This document shows positions 33,804 through 43,411 of a stretch of DNA of 64,000 nucleotides, piece by piece (position 1 is the first letter of the stretch; each line of letters starts with the position of its first letter). The position numbers were made by a program, and so were the translations under genes. Under the pieces are notes generated by a model. That model saw only the letters and a list, made by a program, of their open reading frames with translations. It made no database searches and had not been told where the DNA came from. Source of the DNA: Faucicola sp902506215. Lineage in GTDB: Bacteria > Pseudomonadota > Gammaproteobacteria > Pseudomonadales > Moraxellaceae. Location of the stretch: contig CP069437.1 of assembly GCA_016888885.1 (NCBI GenBank), forward strand, positions 248,001 through 312,000, read 5' to 3'.

Positions 33804-34887
33804 CAGATTCAATCCAAACCGGTTCAGCTTCCAAATTTATCCCAAATTTATCCAGTACAGTGTCTTGTATAAATTGCATAGTTTTGGCAACATCACGCTG
33901 CGTCGCAACTTTTGGCGCATGGTTAGTCAATACTAGGGCTTGTTTTACATGCGTTAAAATCGGTGCAATGCCTTTGCCTTTAAGCCCTGATTGGTCAATA
34001 AGCCAGCCAGCCGCAACTTTGCAGTCATCAGTCAAATTGCCTTGGTCATCTTTGACAGGATAATACACCAGATTGGGATGGCTCTTTAGTAACTGGTCAA
34101 CTTGAGATTTGGCGACGATGGGGTTCTTAAAAAAGCTGCCACAATTGGGCAAGTCGTTGGTATCGGGCAATTTACTTTGACGAATGTCGATGATGGCATT
34201 CATGGTATCCACGGGTGTGACTTCATCGCGACCTGCTTGACTCGCATAATGCTGTGCAACTTTTGCCACATCCCCATACTGGGTATTGGGTTTGGCAGTT
34301 TTACTGAGGGTAAAAATGACGCTGGTAATGAGCCATTGCCCGGCTTGCTGTTTAAACAGGCTGTCACGGTAACTAAACTGGCAATCAGCGTTGCTTAGAT
34401 GATGCCACGTTAAACTCGGTATATGAAACGCTTTTACACTATCTATCACATCTTCAGCTTGTACCCCATACGCACCGATGTTTTGCACGGGACTACCACC
34501 CACCCAGCTTGGGATTAACGCCAAATTCTCCAGTCCATACCAACCTTGATGGACCGTATCTACTACTAGCGTATGCCAATCTTCGCCAGCCATCACCTCA
34601 AGTGTTATCGTTTGGCTATCTTCAGACAGGATAGTTTTACCTTGAAGACTGGGTGACACGACAACCGCGTCCAACACTTCGGGCAAAATGATATTACTAC
34701 CATTAGATAGCACAATAAACGCTTGTTGATGGGCTGCCAGTTGCTTAAAAGTGGGCTCAATATCAGACAGATGAGTTAAACGAATGAATTGTTTGGCTTG
34801 ACAGGCTAATGCCATGGTATTGTATGCGCTAATATCCACATAGCTAGGATTAGCCTGCACAAGGTTGGGTTCAAAAAAATTGGTCAT
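33778..34887 (-). CDS. murB: UDP-N-acetylenolpyruvoylglucosamine reductase
   Basis: MurB reduces UDP-GlcNAc-enolpyruvate to UDP-MurNAc with FAD and NADPH in the cytoplasm. The 369 residues show NTMALACQAKQF (about 23-34), the FAD-binding VLSNGSNIIL (about 58-67), PSWVGGSPVQNIGAYGVQ (about 125-142), SYRDSLFK (about 170-177) and the catalytic NCGSFFKNP (about 243-251), with the final Glu in EAEPVWI. This is the E. coli-like type I form with the extra C-terminal region. It is the first gene of a pair with ydcF. Confidence 0.95.
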   Translation of the reverse strand: MTNFFEPNLVQANPSYVDISAYNTMALACQAKQFIRLTHLSDIEPTFKQLAAHQQAFIVLSNGSNIILPEVLDAVVVSPSLQGKTILSEDSQTITLEVMAGEDWHTLVVDTVHQGWYGLENLALIPSWVGGSPVQNIGAYGVQAEDVIDSVKAFHIPSLTWHHLSNADCQFSYRDSLFKQQAGQWLITSVIFTLSKTAKPNTQYGDVAKVAQHYASQAGRDEVTPVDTMNAIIDIRQSKLPDTNDLPNCGSFFKNPIVAKSQVDQLLKSHPNLVYYPVKDDQGNLTDDCKVAAGWLIDQSGLKGKGIAPILTHVKQALVLTNHAPKVATQRDVAKTMQFIQDTVLDKFGINLEAEPVWIESDGSIRQAH

Positions 34888-35013
34888 AAAGATATCGTTA
34901 ATAATCGGCAGAGGTGCTCATCGCCAGTGCAATGACTAGCGCAATGATAAAGTGCTTATTATAACGAAATATGACAGGGAAAATCGGGATTTTTATGACC
35001 CCATGACAGCCAA

Positions 35014-35448
35014 TTAAAAACCTTCTTCATCACTGCCAAAATGGTTAATATCCCTAAAGCGGCTCAGCTGACGACGCTGTTTTTTATTTGGGCGATGATC
35101 TGGGCGGGCAAGATTGGCAAGTTTTTTCTGTTCGGTGAAAAATTCTCGTTGACTGATACTGGCATCGGTCTCCTGATAAAGCACACTGGCGGCAGTGGCA
35201 TTGCCACGCACTTCAGACAGCGCTAACACCTTGACCGTCTTTTGGGTGTAATGATTGGCTGACCCTTGACGAATTGTCAATTCATCACCCACCGCTATTT
35301 CTTTACTAACCTTGACGCGATTGCCAAAATGGTGGACCCGTCCCGATTCAATCGCTTCCTTAGCTAGGGTGCGAGTTTTATAAAACCTTGCTGCCCATAG
35401 CCATTTATCTAAACGCACTTTAATTTTATCAGTTGTACTCAATGACAT
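35014..35448 (-). CDS. hslR: RNA-binding S4-domain protein Hsp15
   Basis: Hsp15 binds 50S subunits carrying blocked nascent chains and helps recycle them. The 144 residues start with the S4 domain (VRLDKWLWAARFYKTRTLAKEAIESGRV, from about residue 11) and continue with VGDELTIRQGS (about 52-62); the C-terminus is strongly basic (PDHRPNKKQRRQLSRF) as in the family. The ATG at 35448 has GGA only a few bases upstream. It is on the same strand as murB, 126 bases before it, and could be transcribed separately. Confidence 0.88.
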   Translation of the reverse strand: MSLSTTDKIKVRLDKWLWAARFYKTRTLAKEAIESGRVHHFGNRVKVSKEIAVGDELTIRQGSANHYTQKTVKVLALSEVRGNATAASVLYQETDASISQREFFTEQKKLANLARPDHRPNKKQRRQLSRFRDINHFGSDEEGF

Positions 35449-35645
35449 TTCCTATAACTTAACTCCATGGCTAACTTTAGATTAAATGGTTGTTTTTTTC
35501 AAATCTTTCAATACGTCACATCGATATTTCTAACAAGCAACTGCGGTGTCAAAGCGAGGCTAATAGTCTATTCATCATGACAGTTATAAAACGCTGCTTA
35601 AACACTCAACAGTCAGACTCATTAGTAAGACTCAGGGATTTTAAG

Positions 35646-36533
35646 CTAATTGATATGGTGAGTAAGCCAAGCCAAAATATCGTCATACACTTGTTGGTGA
35701 TTAGGCTCTAGCAAGATTTCGTGACGCATCGCTTCATATTGCTGCACGCTCACCGAGGTAAAATTATTTTGTTGCAAACGTTTGACAATACGCGGAATGC
35801 CTTTTCCCATCTGCCCAACAGGGTCATCTTTTCCGCTGACAAATAGCAGCGGTAACTGCCTGGGTACTTGTTGATACCAATGCTTATTGGTGCCTGCTTG
35901 CATCAACGACATGAGCGCAAAATAGCCATTGTTGGTAAACTGAAAGCCGCAAAGCTTGTCATCAAGGTAGGTTTTTACTTGCTTAGGATCTGAATTGAGC
36001 CAATTAAACCCTTGTAAATCGGGTTCTTTTCTAAAGGGTAGGTTATTAAATTGTTTTAAAATCTTATCCAATACCGGATTGGTGCGCCGCGTGGTAAAGT
36101 GATTCAGGTTTTTGGTCACAGGGACAAACAAGTTTGCCAACGGATTAAAATCTGAGGTGCCCATAATTATTGCGCCCGCAAATTGCTCACCATAGCGCTG
36201 CAAAATACAGCGAACGATAAATGATCCCATACTGTGACCCAAGATAAAGTGGGGGAGGTCGGGGTATTTTTCAGCGATTAACTGTGCATGCGCCATCACA
36301 TTGTCAATCATCAACTCAGCAGGATTGGGGTTACCCATATAGCCTAAGCAACCATTGTCATAGGCTTGCTGTCCATGACCTAAATGGTCAAAAGTCAACA
36401 CCGCAATATCATGATTTGCTAAGAATTGCGCAAAGGGTTGGTAGCGCCCTTGGTGTTCTGCCATGCCATGCACGATTAGTAACGTAGCAACGGGCGCCAC
36501 CTTAGGCAAATAGAATGTGTAGTTGTTATTCAT
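35646..36533 (-). CDS. Alpha/beta hydrolase, monoacylglycerol-lipase-like (serine aminopeptidase S33 family)
   Basis: 295 residues from ATG 36533 (AGGAA seven bases upstream; the frame is open 18 codons further). The oxyanion loop VHGMAEHQGRYQPFA (about 22-36), FDHLGHGQ (about 49-56), the nucleophile elbow GHSMGS (about 99-104), the acid region FVSGKDDPVGQMGKG (about 234-248) and a late His (MRHEIL, about 269) form a complete Ser-Asp-His set of the lysophospholipase/monoglyceride lipase group. There is no signal peptide. The substrate is not determinable. A terminator of the neighbouring lipA lies upstream. Confidence 0.82.
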   Translation of the reverse strand: MNNNYTFYLPKVAPVATLLIVHGMAEHQGRYQPFAQFLANHDIAVLTFDHLGHGQQAYDNGCLGYMGNPNPAELMIDNVMAHAQLIAEKYPDLPHFILGHSMGSFIVRCILQRYGEQFAGAIIMGTSDFNPLANLFVPVTKNLNHFTTRRTNPVLDKILKQFNNLPFRKEPDLQGFNWLNSDPKQVKTYLDDKLCGFQFTNNGYFALMSLMQAGTNKHWYQQVPRQLPLLFVSGKDDPVGQMGKGIPRIVKRLQQNNFTSVSVQQYEAMRHEILLEPNHQQVYDDILAWLTHHIN

Positions 36534-36572
36534 CGCAAATTTCCTGTGTGTTATTTTATAATTAGGGTAGCA

Positions 36573-36598
36573 TAAAAAAGCCGTCATTAGACGGCTTT
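36573..36598 (-). terminator. Terminator of lipA
   Basis: On the minus strand AAAGCCGTC / GACGGCTTT forms a 9-bp stem with a 4-base loop followed by a run of T residues, 50 bases past the lipA stop. Confidence 0.85.
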
Positions 36599-36646
36599 AA
36601 ATCAACGCACAAATTCACAAATCAATGCACATATTTAACGCAAAAA

Positions 36647-37735
36647 TCAACAGCCTGATTTTTTCATATCCGCTTCTGATAACGGATTGGCACCACGGGT
36701 AGGGCGCGGGCAAGGCTCACCATAGTATTGACGATCGGCAAAATAGCTTGAGCGCACCATCGGGCCTGCCCAAATATTTGCAAAGCCCAATTTTTTACCG
36801 TGTGCCGTATAACGGTCGAATTCATCAGGATGCACAAATCTATCAACTGGGGCGTGCGATTTGCTTGGCTGCAAATATTGACCGATGGTAATTAAATCAA
36901 CATCATGCGCCTTTAAATCATTAAGTAAAGCATAAACCTCTTCTTCGGTCTCGCCAAGACCCACCATAAAACCACATTTGGTGACGATATCAGGGCGACG
37001 CGCTTTATAATCTTTTAACAGCTGTAATGAATGCTGATAATCTGACCCTGGTCGAAACGCTTTATACAAACGTGGCACGGTTTCGATATTGTGGTTAAAC
37101 ACATCAGGCGCTGTGTCACTTAAGATATCAAGTGCCACTTGTTCACGGCCGCGAAAGTCAGGGACTAAAATCTCAATCAAACAATTAGGGCTTAACTGAC
37201 GAGATTCTTTAATGACATTGGCAAAATGTTCCGCGCCGCCATCACGCAAATCATCTCGGTCAACCGAGGTAATCACCGCATATTTTAACCCTAAACCGGC
37301 AATGGTCTCAGCGGTGTGAATTGGCTCAAGCTCATCGAGCGCATTGGGGCGACCATGCGCCACATCACAAAATGGGCAGCGACGGGTACAAATATCTCCC
37401 ATAATCATAAAGGTCGCGGTGCCATCACCAAAACATTGGGGTAGGTTGGGGCAGGCCGCTTCTTCACACACCGTATACAGCTTTTGTTCACGCAAGGTTG
37501 ACTTGATGCGCGCCACTTCGCTCGGCGATGACAGTTTGACGCGAATCCAGTCAGGTTTTTTTGGGGTTTCTACCGTTGGAATGATTTTAATCGGAATACG
37601 GGCAACTTTATCATGGCCACGTAGTTTTTCACCCACTTCAGGACGTTTTGGCTTGTCGCAATTTGATTTGTCACGAGCGATGGGTCTATCGGTGCGCGGC
37701 GTTGAAGGGGCAAAAGTTTGTACAGTGTCGGTCAT
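36647..37735 (-). CDS. lipA: Lipoyl synthase
   Basis: LipA inserts two sulfurs into protein-bound octanoyl groups, using two 4Fe-4S clusters and radical SAM chemistry. The 362 residues show the auxiliary cluster set CEEAACPNLPQC (about 90-101), the radical SAM triad CTRRCPFC (about 116-123), the invariant RSSY near the C-terminus (about 328) and HNIETVPRLYKAFRPGSDY (from about 215). The N-terminus is about 40 residues longer than in E. coli and basic. lipB is not adjacent. An extended -10 promoter (TGTTATAAT, minus strand 37781-37789) lies about 45 bases upstream. Confidence 0.96.
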   Translation of the reverse strand: MTDTVQTFAPSTPRTDRPIARDKSNCDKPKRPEVGEKLRGHDKVARIPIKIIPTVETPKKPDWIRVKLSSPSEVARIKSTLREQKLYTVCEEAACPNLPQCFGDGTATFMIMGDICTRRCPFCDVAHGRPNALDELEPIHTAETIAGLGLKYAVITSVDRDDLRDGGAEHFANVIKESRQLSPNCLIEILVPDFRGREQVALDILSDTAPDVFNHNIETVPRLYKAFRPGSDYQHSLQLLKDYKARRPDIVTKCGFMVGLGETEEEVYALLNDLKAHDVDLITIGQYLQPSKSHAPVDRFVHPDEFDRYTAHGKKLGFANIWAGPMVRSSYFADRQYYGEPCPRPTRGANPLSEADMKKSGC

Positions 37736-38124
37736 TGCTATGATTAATCCTTGAATTCACTTAGCAGATTTTAGGGGGGTATTATAACAGAAATCTATGC
37801 TGACGAATTTAAACTATTTTGGGATAAGCTTTGTTGTTTAAAGTACACAGCCAAAGTTATTTTTCATCCTAGTAAAAAAGCGACAATCGGCTCAAACGCA
37901 TTTATTAAAAATTATTGGGCTATTTTTTTAAAAAATAATGGCTATGTTAACAAAAACGTATTTTCTCATTAACATTTCATCACATTTCAAGTATATTAGA
38001 AGGGTTAAATTTTTTAGCAAAAGCCATGCTGGCTAGTAGCCATTTCAAAATTCAACTGTGTTGTGAAGAGGGCTTGCAGACGCATGGTTAACACAATAAT
38101 CTTACATGACTATGAGGACGATTC
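37736..38124. other. Intergenic region between divergent lipA and acnB
   Basis: About 390 AT-rich bases. Next to lipA is TGTTATAAT on the minus strand (37781-37789), a likely extended -10. Towards acnB, a TATATT near 37990 could be a -10, leaving a leader of about 120 bases. A near-palindromic A/T block (around 37920-37945) is present. No gene was seen. Confidence 0.45.
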
Positions 38125-40725
38125 ATGCTAGAGAACTATCGTAAACACGTCGAAAATCGTGCGGCACAGGGTATTGTGCCAAAGCCACTTAACGAACAGC
38201 AAACGGCTGAGTTGGTTGAACTATTAAAAAATCCACCAGCGGGTGAAGAAGAAACACTTGTAGACTTATTAGAAAACCGTATTCCACCTGGGGTTGACCA
38301 AGCAGCGTATGTTAAAGCAGCATTTCTAGCAGCCATCGTTAGAGGCGAAACCACTTCTCCGCTGATTTCAAAACTAAAAGCGATTGAGTTACTGGGTTAT
38401 ATGCAAGGTGGTTACAACGTTGAACCATTAATTCAAGCATTAGACGACAAAGAATTGGCGAAAGCTGCGGGCGATGCGCTGAAAAAAACCTTACTGGTAT
38501 TTGATGCCTTCAATGATGTCACTGAAAAAGCGGAAGCGGGCAATGAAGTGGCCAAAGAGGTGTTACAATCTTGGGCAAACGCTGAATGGTTCACCAGCCG
38601 TCCAGAAGTGCCAAAAAAAGCCACTTACAAAGCCTTCAAAGTCACCGGTGAAACCAACACCGATGATTTGTCACCTGCCCAAGATGCATGGTCACGTCCA
38701 GACATCCCCCTACACGCATTAGCGATGCTAAAAAATGCGCGTGAAGGTATTGTGCCAGACCAAGACGGCGTGATTGGTCCGATGAAACAAATCGAAGAGA
38801 TGAAAAAAGACGGTATTCCACTCGCATACGTGGGTGACGTGGTTGGTACCGGTTCAAGCCGTAAATCAGCGGTCAACTCCGTATTATGGTTAATGGGTAA
38901 CGACATCAAAGGCGTACCAAACAAACGTACCGGCGGTCTTGTATTGGGTGGTAAAATCGCACCGATTTTCTTCAACACCCTGGAAGATGCGGGCTCATTA
39001 CCTATCGAAGTGGATGTTAGCAAACTTAACATGGGTGATGTATTTGATATCTACCCCTATGACGGCAAAATCACCAAACATGATTCTGACGAAGTGCTTG
39101 CGACTTTTGAATTAAAATCACCAACGCTGCTCGATGAAGTGCGTGCCGGTGGTCGTATTCCATTGATCATAGGTCGTGGCTTGACCAACAAAGCCCGTGA
39201 ATACCTAGGCTTGGGCGCGTCTGACATTTTTGCAAAACCAGAACAACCTGTCGATACTGGTAAAGGCTATACTTTAGCGCAAAAAATGGTCGGTAAAGCT
39301 TGTGGCGTAGAAGGTGTTCGTCCGGGTGCCTACTGTGAGCCAAAAATGACCACCGTGGGTTCGCAAGATACCACAGGTCCTATGACCCGTGACGAATTAA
39401 AAGACTTGGCTTGTCTAGGCTTCTCTGCAGATTTGGTCATGCAATCATTCTGTCATACCGCAGCCTATCCAAAACCAATCGACATAGAAACTCAGCACAC
39501 ACTGCCTGACTTTATCATGAACCGTGGCGGTGTATCATTACGTCCAGGTGATGGTATTATTCACTCATGGTTAAACCGTATGCTATTGCCTGATACCGTG
39601 GGTACAGGTGGCGACTCACATACCCGCTTTCCAATGGGTATTTCGTTCCCAGCAGGTTCAGGTCTCGTGGCGTTTGCTGCAGCAACCGGCGTGATGCCAT
39701 TAGATATGCCAGAATCAGTTCGTGTGCGTTTTGTCGGTGAAATGCAGCCTGGTATCACCTTGCGTGACTTGGTACATGCGATTCCTTACCAAGCCATTAA
39801 AGAAGGTTTATTGACCGTTGAAAAAGCCGGTAAGAAAAACGTATTTAACGGTCGTATCCTAGAAATCGAAGGTTTAGAAAACTTAACCGTTGAACAAGCA
39901 TTCGAATTATCAGATGCCTCTGCCGAACGTTCAGCCGCAGGTTGTACTATCACCCTGTCTGAAGAATCAGTAAAAGAATACCTAACGTCAAACATCACCC
40001 TACTCAAATGGATGATTTCTGAAGGTTATGGCGATGCCCGTACCATTGCACGCCGTATCAAAGGTATGGAGGCATGGCTTGCCAACCCAACATTATTACG
40101 CGCTGATGCAGACGCAGAATATGCCGCTGACATCACTATCGATATGAGCGCCATCAAAGAACCGATTCTTTGCTGCCCAAACGACCCAGATGACGCCAAG
40201 ACCTTGTCAGACGTTGCCGGCGACAAGATTGATGAAGTATTCATCGGTTCATGTATGACCAACATCGGTCACTTCCGTGCAGCGGGCGCGTTGCTCAAAG
40301 AAGTACCTGCGGGTAGCTTAAGCACACGTCTATGGATTGCACCACCCACTAAAATGGATGCACGCCAATTGATGGATGAAGGTCTGTACAATGTCTATGC
40401 ACAAGCGGGCGCACGGATTGAAATGCCGGGTTGTTCACTGTGTATGGGTAACCAAGCGCGTATTGCACCAAAATCAACGGCTGTATCAACTTCTACACGT
40501 AACTTCCCGAACCGTTTAGGTCAAGGTGCCAACGTGTACTTGGCTTCTGCCGAGTTGGCGTCGGTGGCTGCGGTACTTGGTAGACTTCCTACCAACGAAG
40601 AATACCAACAATATGCTGGTAAGCTCAACAGCATGTCAGCTGATATCTACAAATACTTAAACTTCGACCGTATGAGCGAGTATACTGAAGAAGCAAATAA
40701 AATTAACGTAGCACAGCTTACCTAA
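38125..40725 (+). CDS. acnB: Aconitate hydratase B
   Basis: AcnB converts citrate to isocitrate in the TCA cycle with a 4Fe-4S cluster; the apo-protein can bind mRNA. The 866 residues match the family length. Seen: the N-terminal HEAT-like domain (MLENYRKHVENRAAQG onward), the swivelling domain with GDVVGTGSSRKSAVN (about 237-251), DTVGTGGDSHTRFP (about 490-503), and cluster cysteines in SFCHTAAYPKP (about 441) and PGCSLCMGNQAR (about 770-781). ATG 38125 has GAGGA about six bases upstream. It is a single-gene unit with a terminator. Confidence 0.97.
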   Translation: MLENYRKHVENRAAQGIVPKPLNEQQTAELVELLKNPPAGEEETLVDLLENRIPPGVDQAAYVKAAFLAAIVRGETTSPLISKLKAIELLGYMQGGYNVEPLIQALDDKELAKAAGDALKKTLLVFDAFNDVTEKAEAGNEVAKEVLQSWANAEWFTSRPEVPKKATYKAFKVTGETNTDDLSPAQDAWSRPDIPLHALAMLKNAREGIVPDQDGVIGPMKQIEEMKKDGIPLAYVGDVVGTGSSRKSAVNSVLWLMGNDIKGVPNKRTGGLVLGGKIAPIFFNTLEDAGSLPIEVDVSKLNMGDVFDIYPYDGKITKHDSDEVLATFELKSPTLLDEVRAGGRIPLIIGRGLTNKAREYLGLGASDIFAKPEQPVDTGKGYTLAQKMVGKACGVEGVRPGAYCEPKMTTVGSQDTTGPMTRDELKDLACLGFSADLVMQSFCHTAAYPKPIDIETQHTLPDFIMNRGGVSLRPGDGIIHSWLNRMLLPDTVGTGGDSHTRFPMGISFPAGSGLVAFAAATGVMPLDMPESVRVRFVGEMQPGITLRDLVHAIPYQAIKEGLLTVEKAGKKNVFNGRILEIEGLENLTVEQAFELSDASAERSAAGCTITLSEESVKEYLTSNITLLKWMISEGYGDARTIARRIKGMEAWLANPTLLRADADAEYAADITIDMSAIKEPILCCPNDPDDAKTLSDVAGDKIDEVFIGSCMTNIGHFRAAGALLKEVPAGSLSTRLWIAPPTKMDARQLMDEGLYNVYAQAGARIEMPGCSLCMGNQARIAPKSTAVSTSTRNFPNRLGQGANVYLASAELASVAAVLGRLPTNEEYQQYAGKLNSMSADIYKYLNFDRMSEYTEEANKINVAQLT

Positions 40726-40755
40726 CAATCGTTAAGTTAAGTTAGGCTCATCTAA

Positions 40756-40795
40756 TTTTAATTAAGTAGGATAGCTTTTAATTAAGTAGGATAGC
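40756..40795 (+). repeat. 20-bp perfect tandem duplication after acnB
   Basis: TTTTAATTAAGTAGGATAGC occurs at 40756-40775 and again at 40776-40795, between the acnB stop codon and its terminator. Confidence 0.92.
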
Positions 40796-40806
40796 AATAA
40801 AGTAAG

Positions 40807-40829
40807 ACCCTGCAATATAGCAGGGTTTT
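40807..40829 (+). terminator. Terminator of acnB
   Basis: ACCCTGC / GCAGGGT with a 6-base loop followed by four T residues. Confidence 0.78.
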
Positions 40830-40896
40830 GCTGTTGTTAGCATTTACATAAAATTTTTTGAACGTTTAGCTAAAAAATATCTTAGCAAAATTTGGC

Positions 40897-41952
40897 TTAT
40901 AGTAATGACATCTGTGGCGAGGCTTCAGCTTGCAGCAAATTTGAATAAGTCACCCCAACCAAACGTACAGGTAAAAGTTTTGGGGTATGCTCGTATAGCC
41001 ATTGAATCCAATAATGGGCATCAGATTCCTGTTCAAAGTGGGAGGAAATACTATGAGAACGGGTAATCACACTAAAATCGCTGTATTTGATTTTAATGGT
41101 GATGGTGCGAGCATAACGCTGCTTTTTTTGTAAATCTTTAAACGCTTGGCTATTTTCGCGATATAAGGCAGCCACAATGATTTTATCATCCATGGTATTT
41201 TGTAAAAACGTTGTCTCAGAACCGACTGATTTGTGTTTGCGCTCAGCTTTAACCTCTCGATTATCAATACCGTGGGCAATCTGGTGAAAGAAATCACCCC
41301 GTTTGCCAAAGCGTTGTTTTAATACGTCCGCTGGGGTATTGCGTAAATCCGATCCTGTAATTATACCCATGTCATGCAACATTTTGACGGTGGCTTTGCC
41401 AATCCCATGAAATTTTTTTACGGGTAAATTGGCGATAAAGTCCAATCCTTGCTCAGGTGTAATCACCGCAATACCGTTGGGTTTATTTAAATCTGACGCG
41501 ATTTTGGCAAGCATTTTGTTATAAGACACCCCGGCTGAAGCGGTCAGCTGCGTTTGTCGCAAAATCTGTTGGCGAATGCGATTGGCGATTAGTGTCGCAG
41601 AATTTTTTTCATACGGACTATCGGTCACATCCAGATACGCCTCATCCAGTGATAAAGGTTCGACCAGTGGCGTATATTGGTGCATGATGGTACGAATTTG
41701 CTCACTGACTTCACGATACACCTCAAAGCGTGGTTTGACAAAAATTGCTTGTGGGCACAGCTGACGGGCTCGATAGCATGACATGGCAGAATGTACACCA
41801 AACTTGCGTATCTCATAACTTGCTGCTGCGACGACGCCACGCCCATTGGGATCACCGCCAACCACCAATGGTTTACCTTGTAACTCAGGATTATCCCGTT
41901 GCTCAACACTGGCAAAGAACGCATCCATATCGATATGAATAATTTTACGCAT
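40897..41952 (-). CDS. dinB: DNA polymerase IV (Y-family translesion polymerase)
   Basis: DinB copies past N2-dG lesions and lacks proofreading. The 351 residues show HIDMDAFFASVEQRDNP (about 6-22), the second catalytic motif SLDEAYLDVT (about 102-111), the helix-hairpin-helix region PVKKFHGIGKATVKML (about 175-190) and the little-finger domain. The C-terminal SPQMSLL is a plausible beta-clamp-binding motif. The ATG at 41952 is the family start. No LexA box consensus was found in the short upstream stretch inspected, so SOS control is not claimed. Confidence 0.95.
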   Translation of the reverse strand: MRKIIHIDMDAFFASVEQRDNPELQGKPLVVGGDPNGRGVVAAASYEIRKFGVHSAMSCYRARQLCPQAIFVKPRFEVYREVSEQIRTIMHQYTPLVEPLSLDEAYLDVTDSPYEKNSATLIANRIRQQILRQTQLTASAGVSYNKMLAKIASDLNKPNGIAVITPEQGLDFIANLPVKKFHGIGKATVKMLHDMGIITGSDLRNTPADVLKQRFGKRGDFFHQIAHGIDNREVKAERKHKSVGSETTFLQNTMDDKIIVAALYRENSQAFKDLQKKQRYARTITIKIKYSDFSVITRSHSISSHFEQESDAHYWIQWLYEHTPKLLPVRLVGVTYSNLLQAEASPQMSLL

Positions 41953-42100
41953 GGCTGTTAGTTTACCATCCTAACTGTGTGGGGAAAGTATTTAATTGTC
42001 TAAACGCTAAATACGCTAGCTGATATAAACAATAAATTCAAAACGTACTGATTGATAAATTCAATTGATAAGTCGTCGTTAATCTGCTACATTATCGGTA

Positions 42101-42230
42101 TCAAGGGGAGTAACTTCTCACTTTAACAGTTTGTGATTTATCGTCATTACGTAAGTAGCCGCTTACCGGTAAATCAGCTATTTTTTAGCCATATATTGAG
42201 CTAATTATCAAATAGTAAGCCAGACCTTGA
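42101..42230 (+). ncRNA. yybP-ykoY (Mn2+) riboswitch aptamer upstream of terC
   Basis: The two invariant blocks of the yybP-ykoY family are present in order: TCAAGGGGAGTAACTTCTC starting at 42101 and AGTAAGCCAGACCTTGA ending at 42230. TCAAGG (42101-42106) pairs with CCTTGA (42225-42230) to close stem P1, and the GGGGAGTA and GCCAGACC loops are the conserved metal-binding parts. The class is known to sense Mn2+ and to precede TerC/Alx-type genes, exactly as here. Confidence 0.9.
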
Positions 42231-42275
42231 CTTAACACAACCACATATTTGGTCGGTGTGAGTCAAGGTTTTTTT
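42225..42275 (+). terminator. Riboswitch-controlled terminator
   Basis: CCTTGACT (42225-42232) pairs with AGTCAAGG (42261-42268), supported by inner pairing of CACA/TGTG and ACC/GGT, followed by TTTTTTT. The first six bases of the stem are the 3' strand of aptamer P1, so aptamer and terminator exclude each other. Confidence 0.85.
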
Positions 42276-42347
42276 GTGCTTAGCATTTTCCAAAATCCTT
42301 TGACTTATTGCCAACCATAGTTTGTAAATGCATACTAAGGAGCGATA

Positions 42348-43349
42348 ATGTTACTTGCAGCAGTAAATCAAATGACAGAACCCATGAGCATTGGCAGTCC
42401 CATGCTATATGCCGTGTTCTTTGCTATCGTAGCGATACTGTTATTGGTTGATTTTTTTACCTTTAAAACCCCCAAAAATGGTAAAGCGGTTTCGATGAAA
42501 CAGGCAGGTATTTGGAGCGCCATTTGGGTGGGCGTGTCTGTGTTATTTGCAGGCGGTCTATGGTGGTATCTATCACAAAATTTTGGCAGTGCTATAGCTA
42601 CTCAAAAAGTAGGGGAGTTTTTTACAGGATATTTACTGGAAAAATCGCTCGCCATTGATAACGTCTTTGTATGGTTAATGATTTTTGCGGCGTTTGCGGT
42701 GTCGCCTGCGATGCAACGGAAGATTTTACTGTACGGGGTGATTGGTGCGATTGTCATGCGCACGGTGATGATTTTTGCAGGGGCTTGGCTTGTCGCTGAG
42801 TTTAGCTGGATTTTATATATTTTTGGCGCATTTTTGCTCTACACCGGGGTGAAAATGTGGCAAAACCACGATGAGCAAGAAGACCCGAAGCAGTCAGGCT
42901 TATATAAGTTTTTACAAAAACATCTTAAAATCAGCGATAACAGCCATGATGCGTCAGGTCAAGAGCGGTTTGTGTTGGTGAAAAATGGCGTAAAATATTT
43001 TACCCCGTTAGCCGTGGTGCTGATTTTGGTTGAATTGTCGGATGTGATTTTTGCGGTGGATTCGATTCCTGCAATTTTCGCGGTCACTACCGACCCGTTT
43101 ATTGTTTTGACGGCAAACTTGCTGGCTATTTTGGGTCTCCGGGCGATGTTTTTCTTGTTGTCGGGTTTGGCGGATAAATTCCATTTATTGCCTTATGCGC
43201 TTAGTGTCATCTTGGTGTTTATTGGTGCCAAAATGCTACTGCTTGATGTGTTCCATGTGCCGATGGCTATCTCGTTAGGCTTTATTGCCACCGTACTAAC
43301 AGTGACAGCGATTTTATCGGTAAAGTTTCCAAATTTAGGTAAAGCATAA
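42348..43349 (+). CDS. TerC/Alx family integral membrane protein, probable Mn2+ exporter
   Basis: 333 residues with about nine transmembrane segments. VDFFTFKTPKNGKAVSMKQAG (about 32-52), LEKSLAIDNVFVWLMIFAAF (from about residue 98) and LVELSDVIFAVDSIPAIFAVT (from about 226), each with conserved Asp in the membrane, are the TerC signatures. The family includes Alx of E. coli, which exports manganese. The ATG at 42348 has AAGGAG seven bases upstream. Control by the riboswitch directly upstream supports metal homeostasis rather than tellurite resistance. yqhA follows after a hairpin. Confidence 0.9.
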   Translation: MLLAAVNQMTEPMSIGSPMLYAVFFAIVAILLLVDFFTFKTPKNGKAVSMKQAGIWSAIWVGVSVLFAGGLWWYLSQNFGSAIATQKVGEFFTGYLLEKSLAIDNVFVWLMIFAAFAVSPAMQRKILLYGVIGAIVMRTVMIFAGAWLVAEFSWILYIFGAFLLYTGVKMWQNHDEQEDPKQSGLYKFLQKHLKISDNSHDASGQERFVLVKNGVKYFTPLAVVLILVELSDVIFAVDSIPAIFAVTTDPFIVLTANLLAILGLRAMFFLLSGLADKFHLLPYALSVILVFIGAKMLLLDVFHVPMAISLGFIATVLTVTAILSVKFPNLGKA

Positions 43350-43411
43350 TTTGGGTAAAGGATAGCCCCTGCGGTAATTACAAAATCCCCATACTAAAAT
43401 TTGAGTGTGAT

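Larger units (their letters stand above)
41953..42347. other. Intergenic region between divergent dinB and terC
   Basis: About 395 bases. The right two thirds hold the manganese riboswitch and its terminator; the left 130 bases presumably contain the dinB promoter and the terC promoter, with no clear hexamer pair identified. Confidence 0.6.

Noticed and set aside
42348..43349. Tellurite resistance determinant
   Set aside because: TerC name only; no other ter genes are present and the Mn2+ riboswitch points to manganese export.
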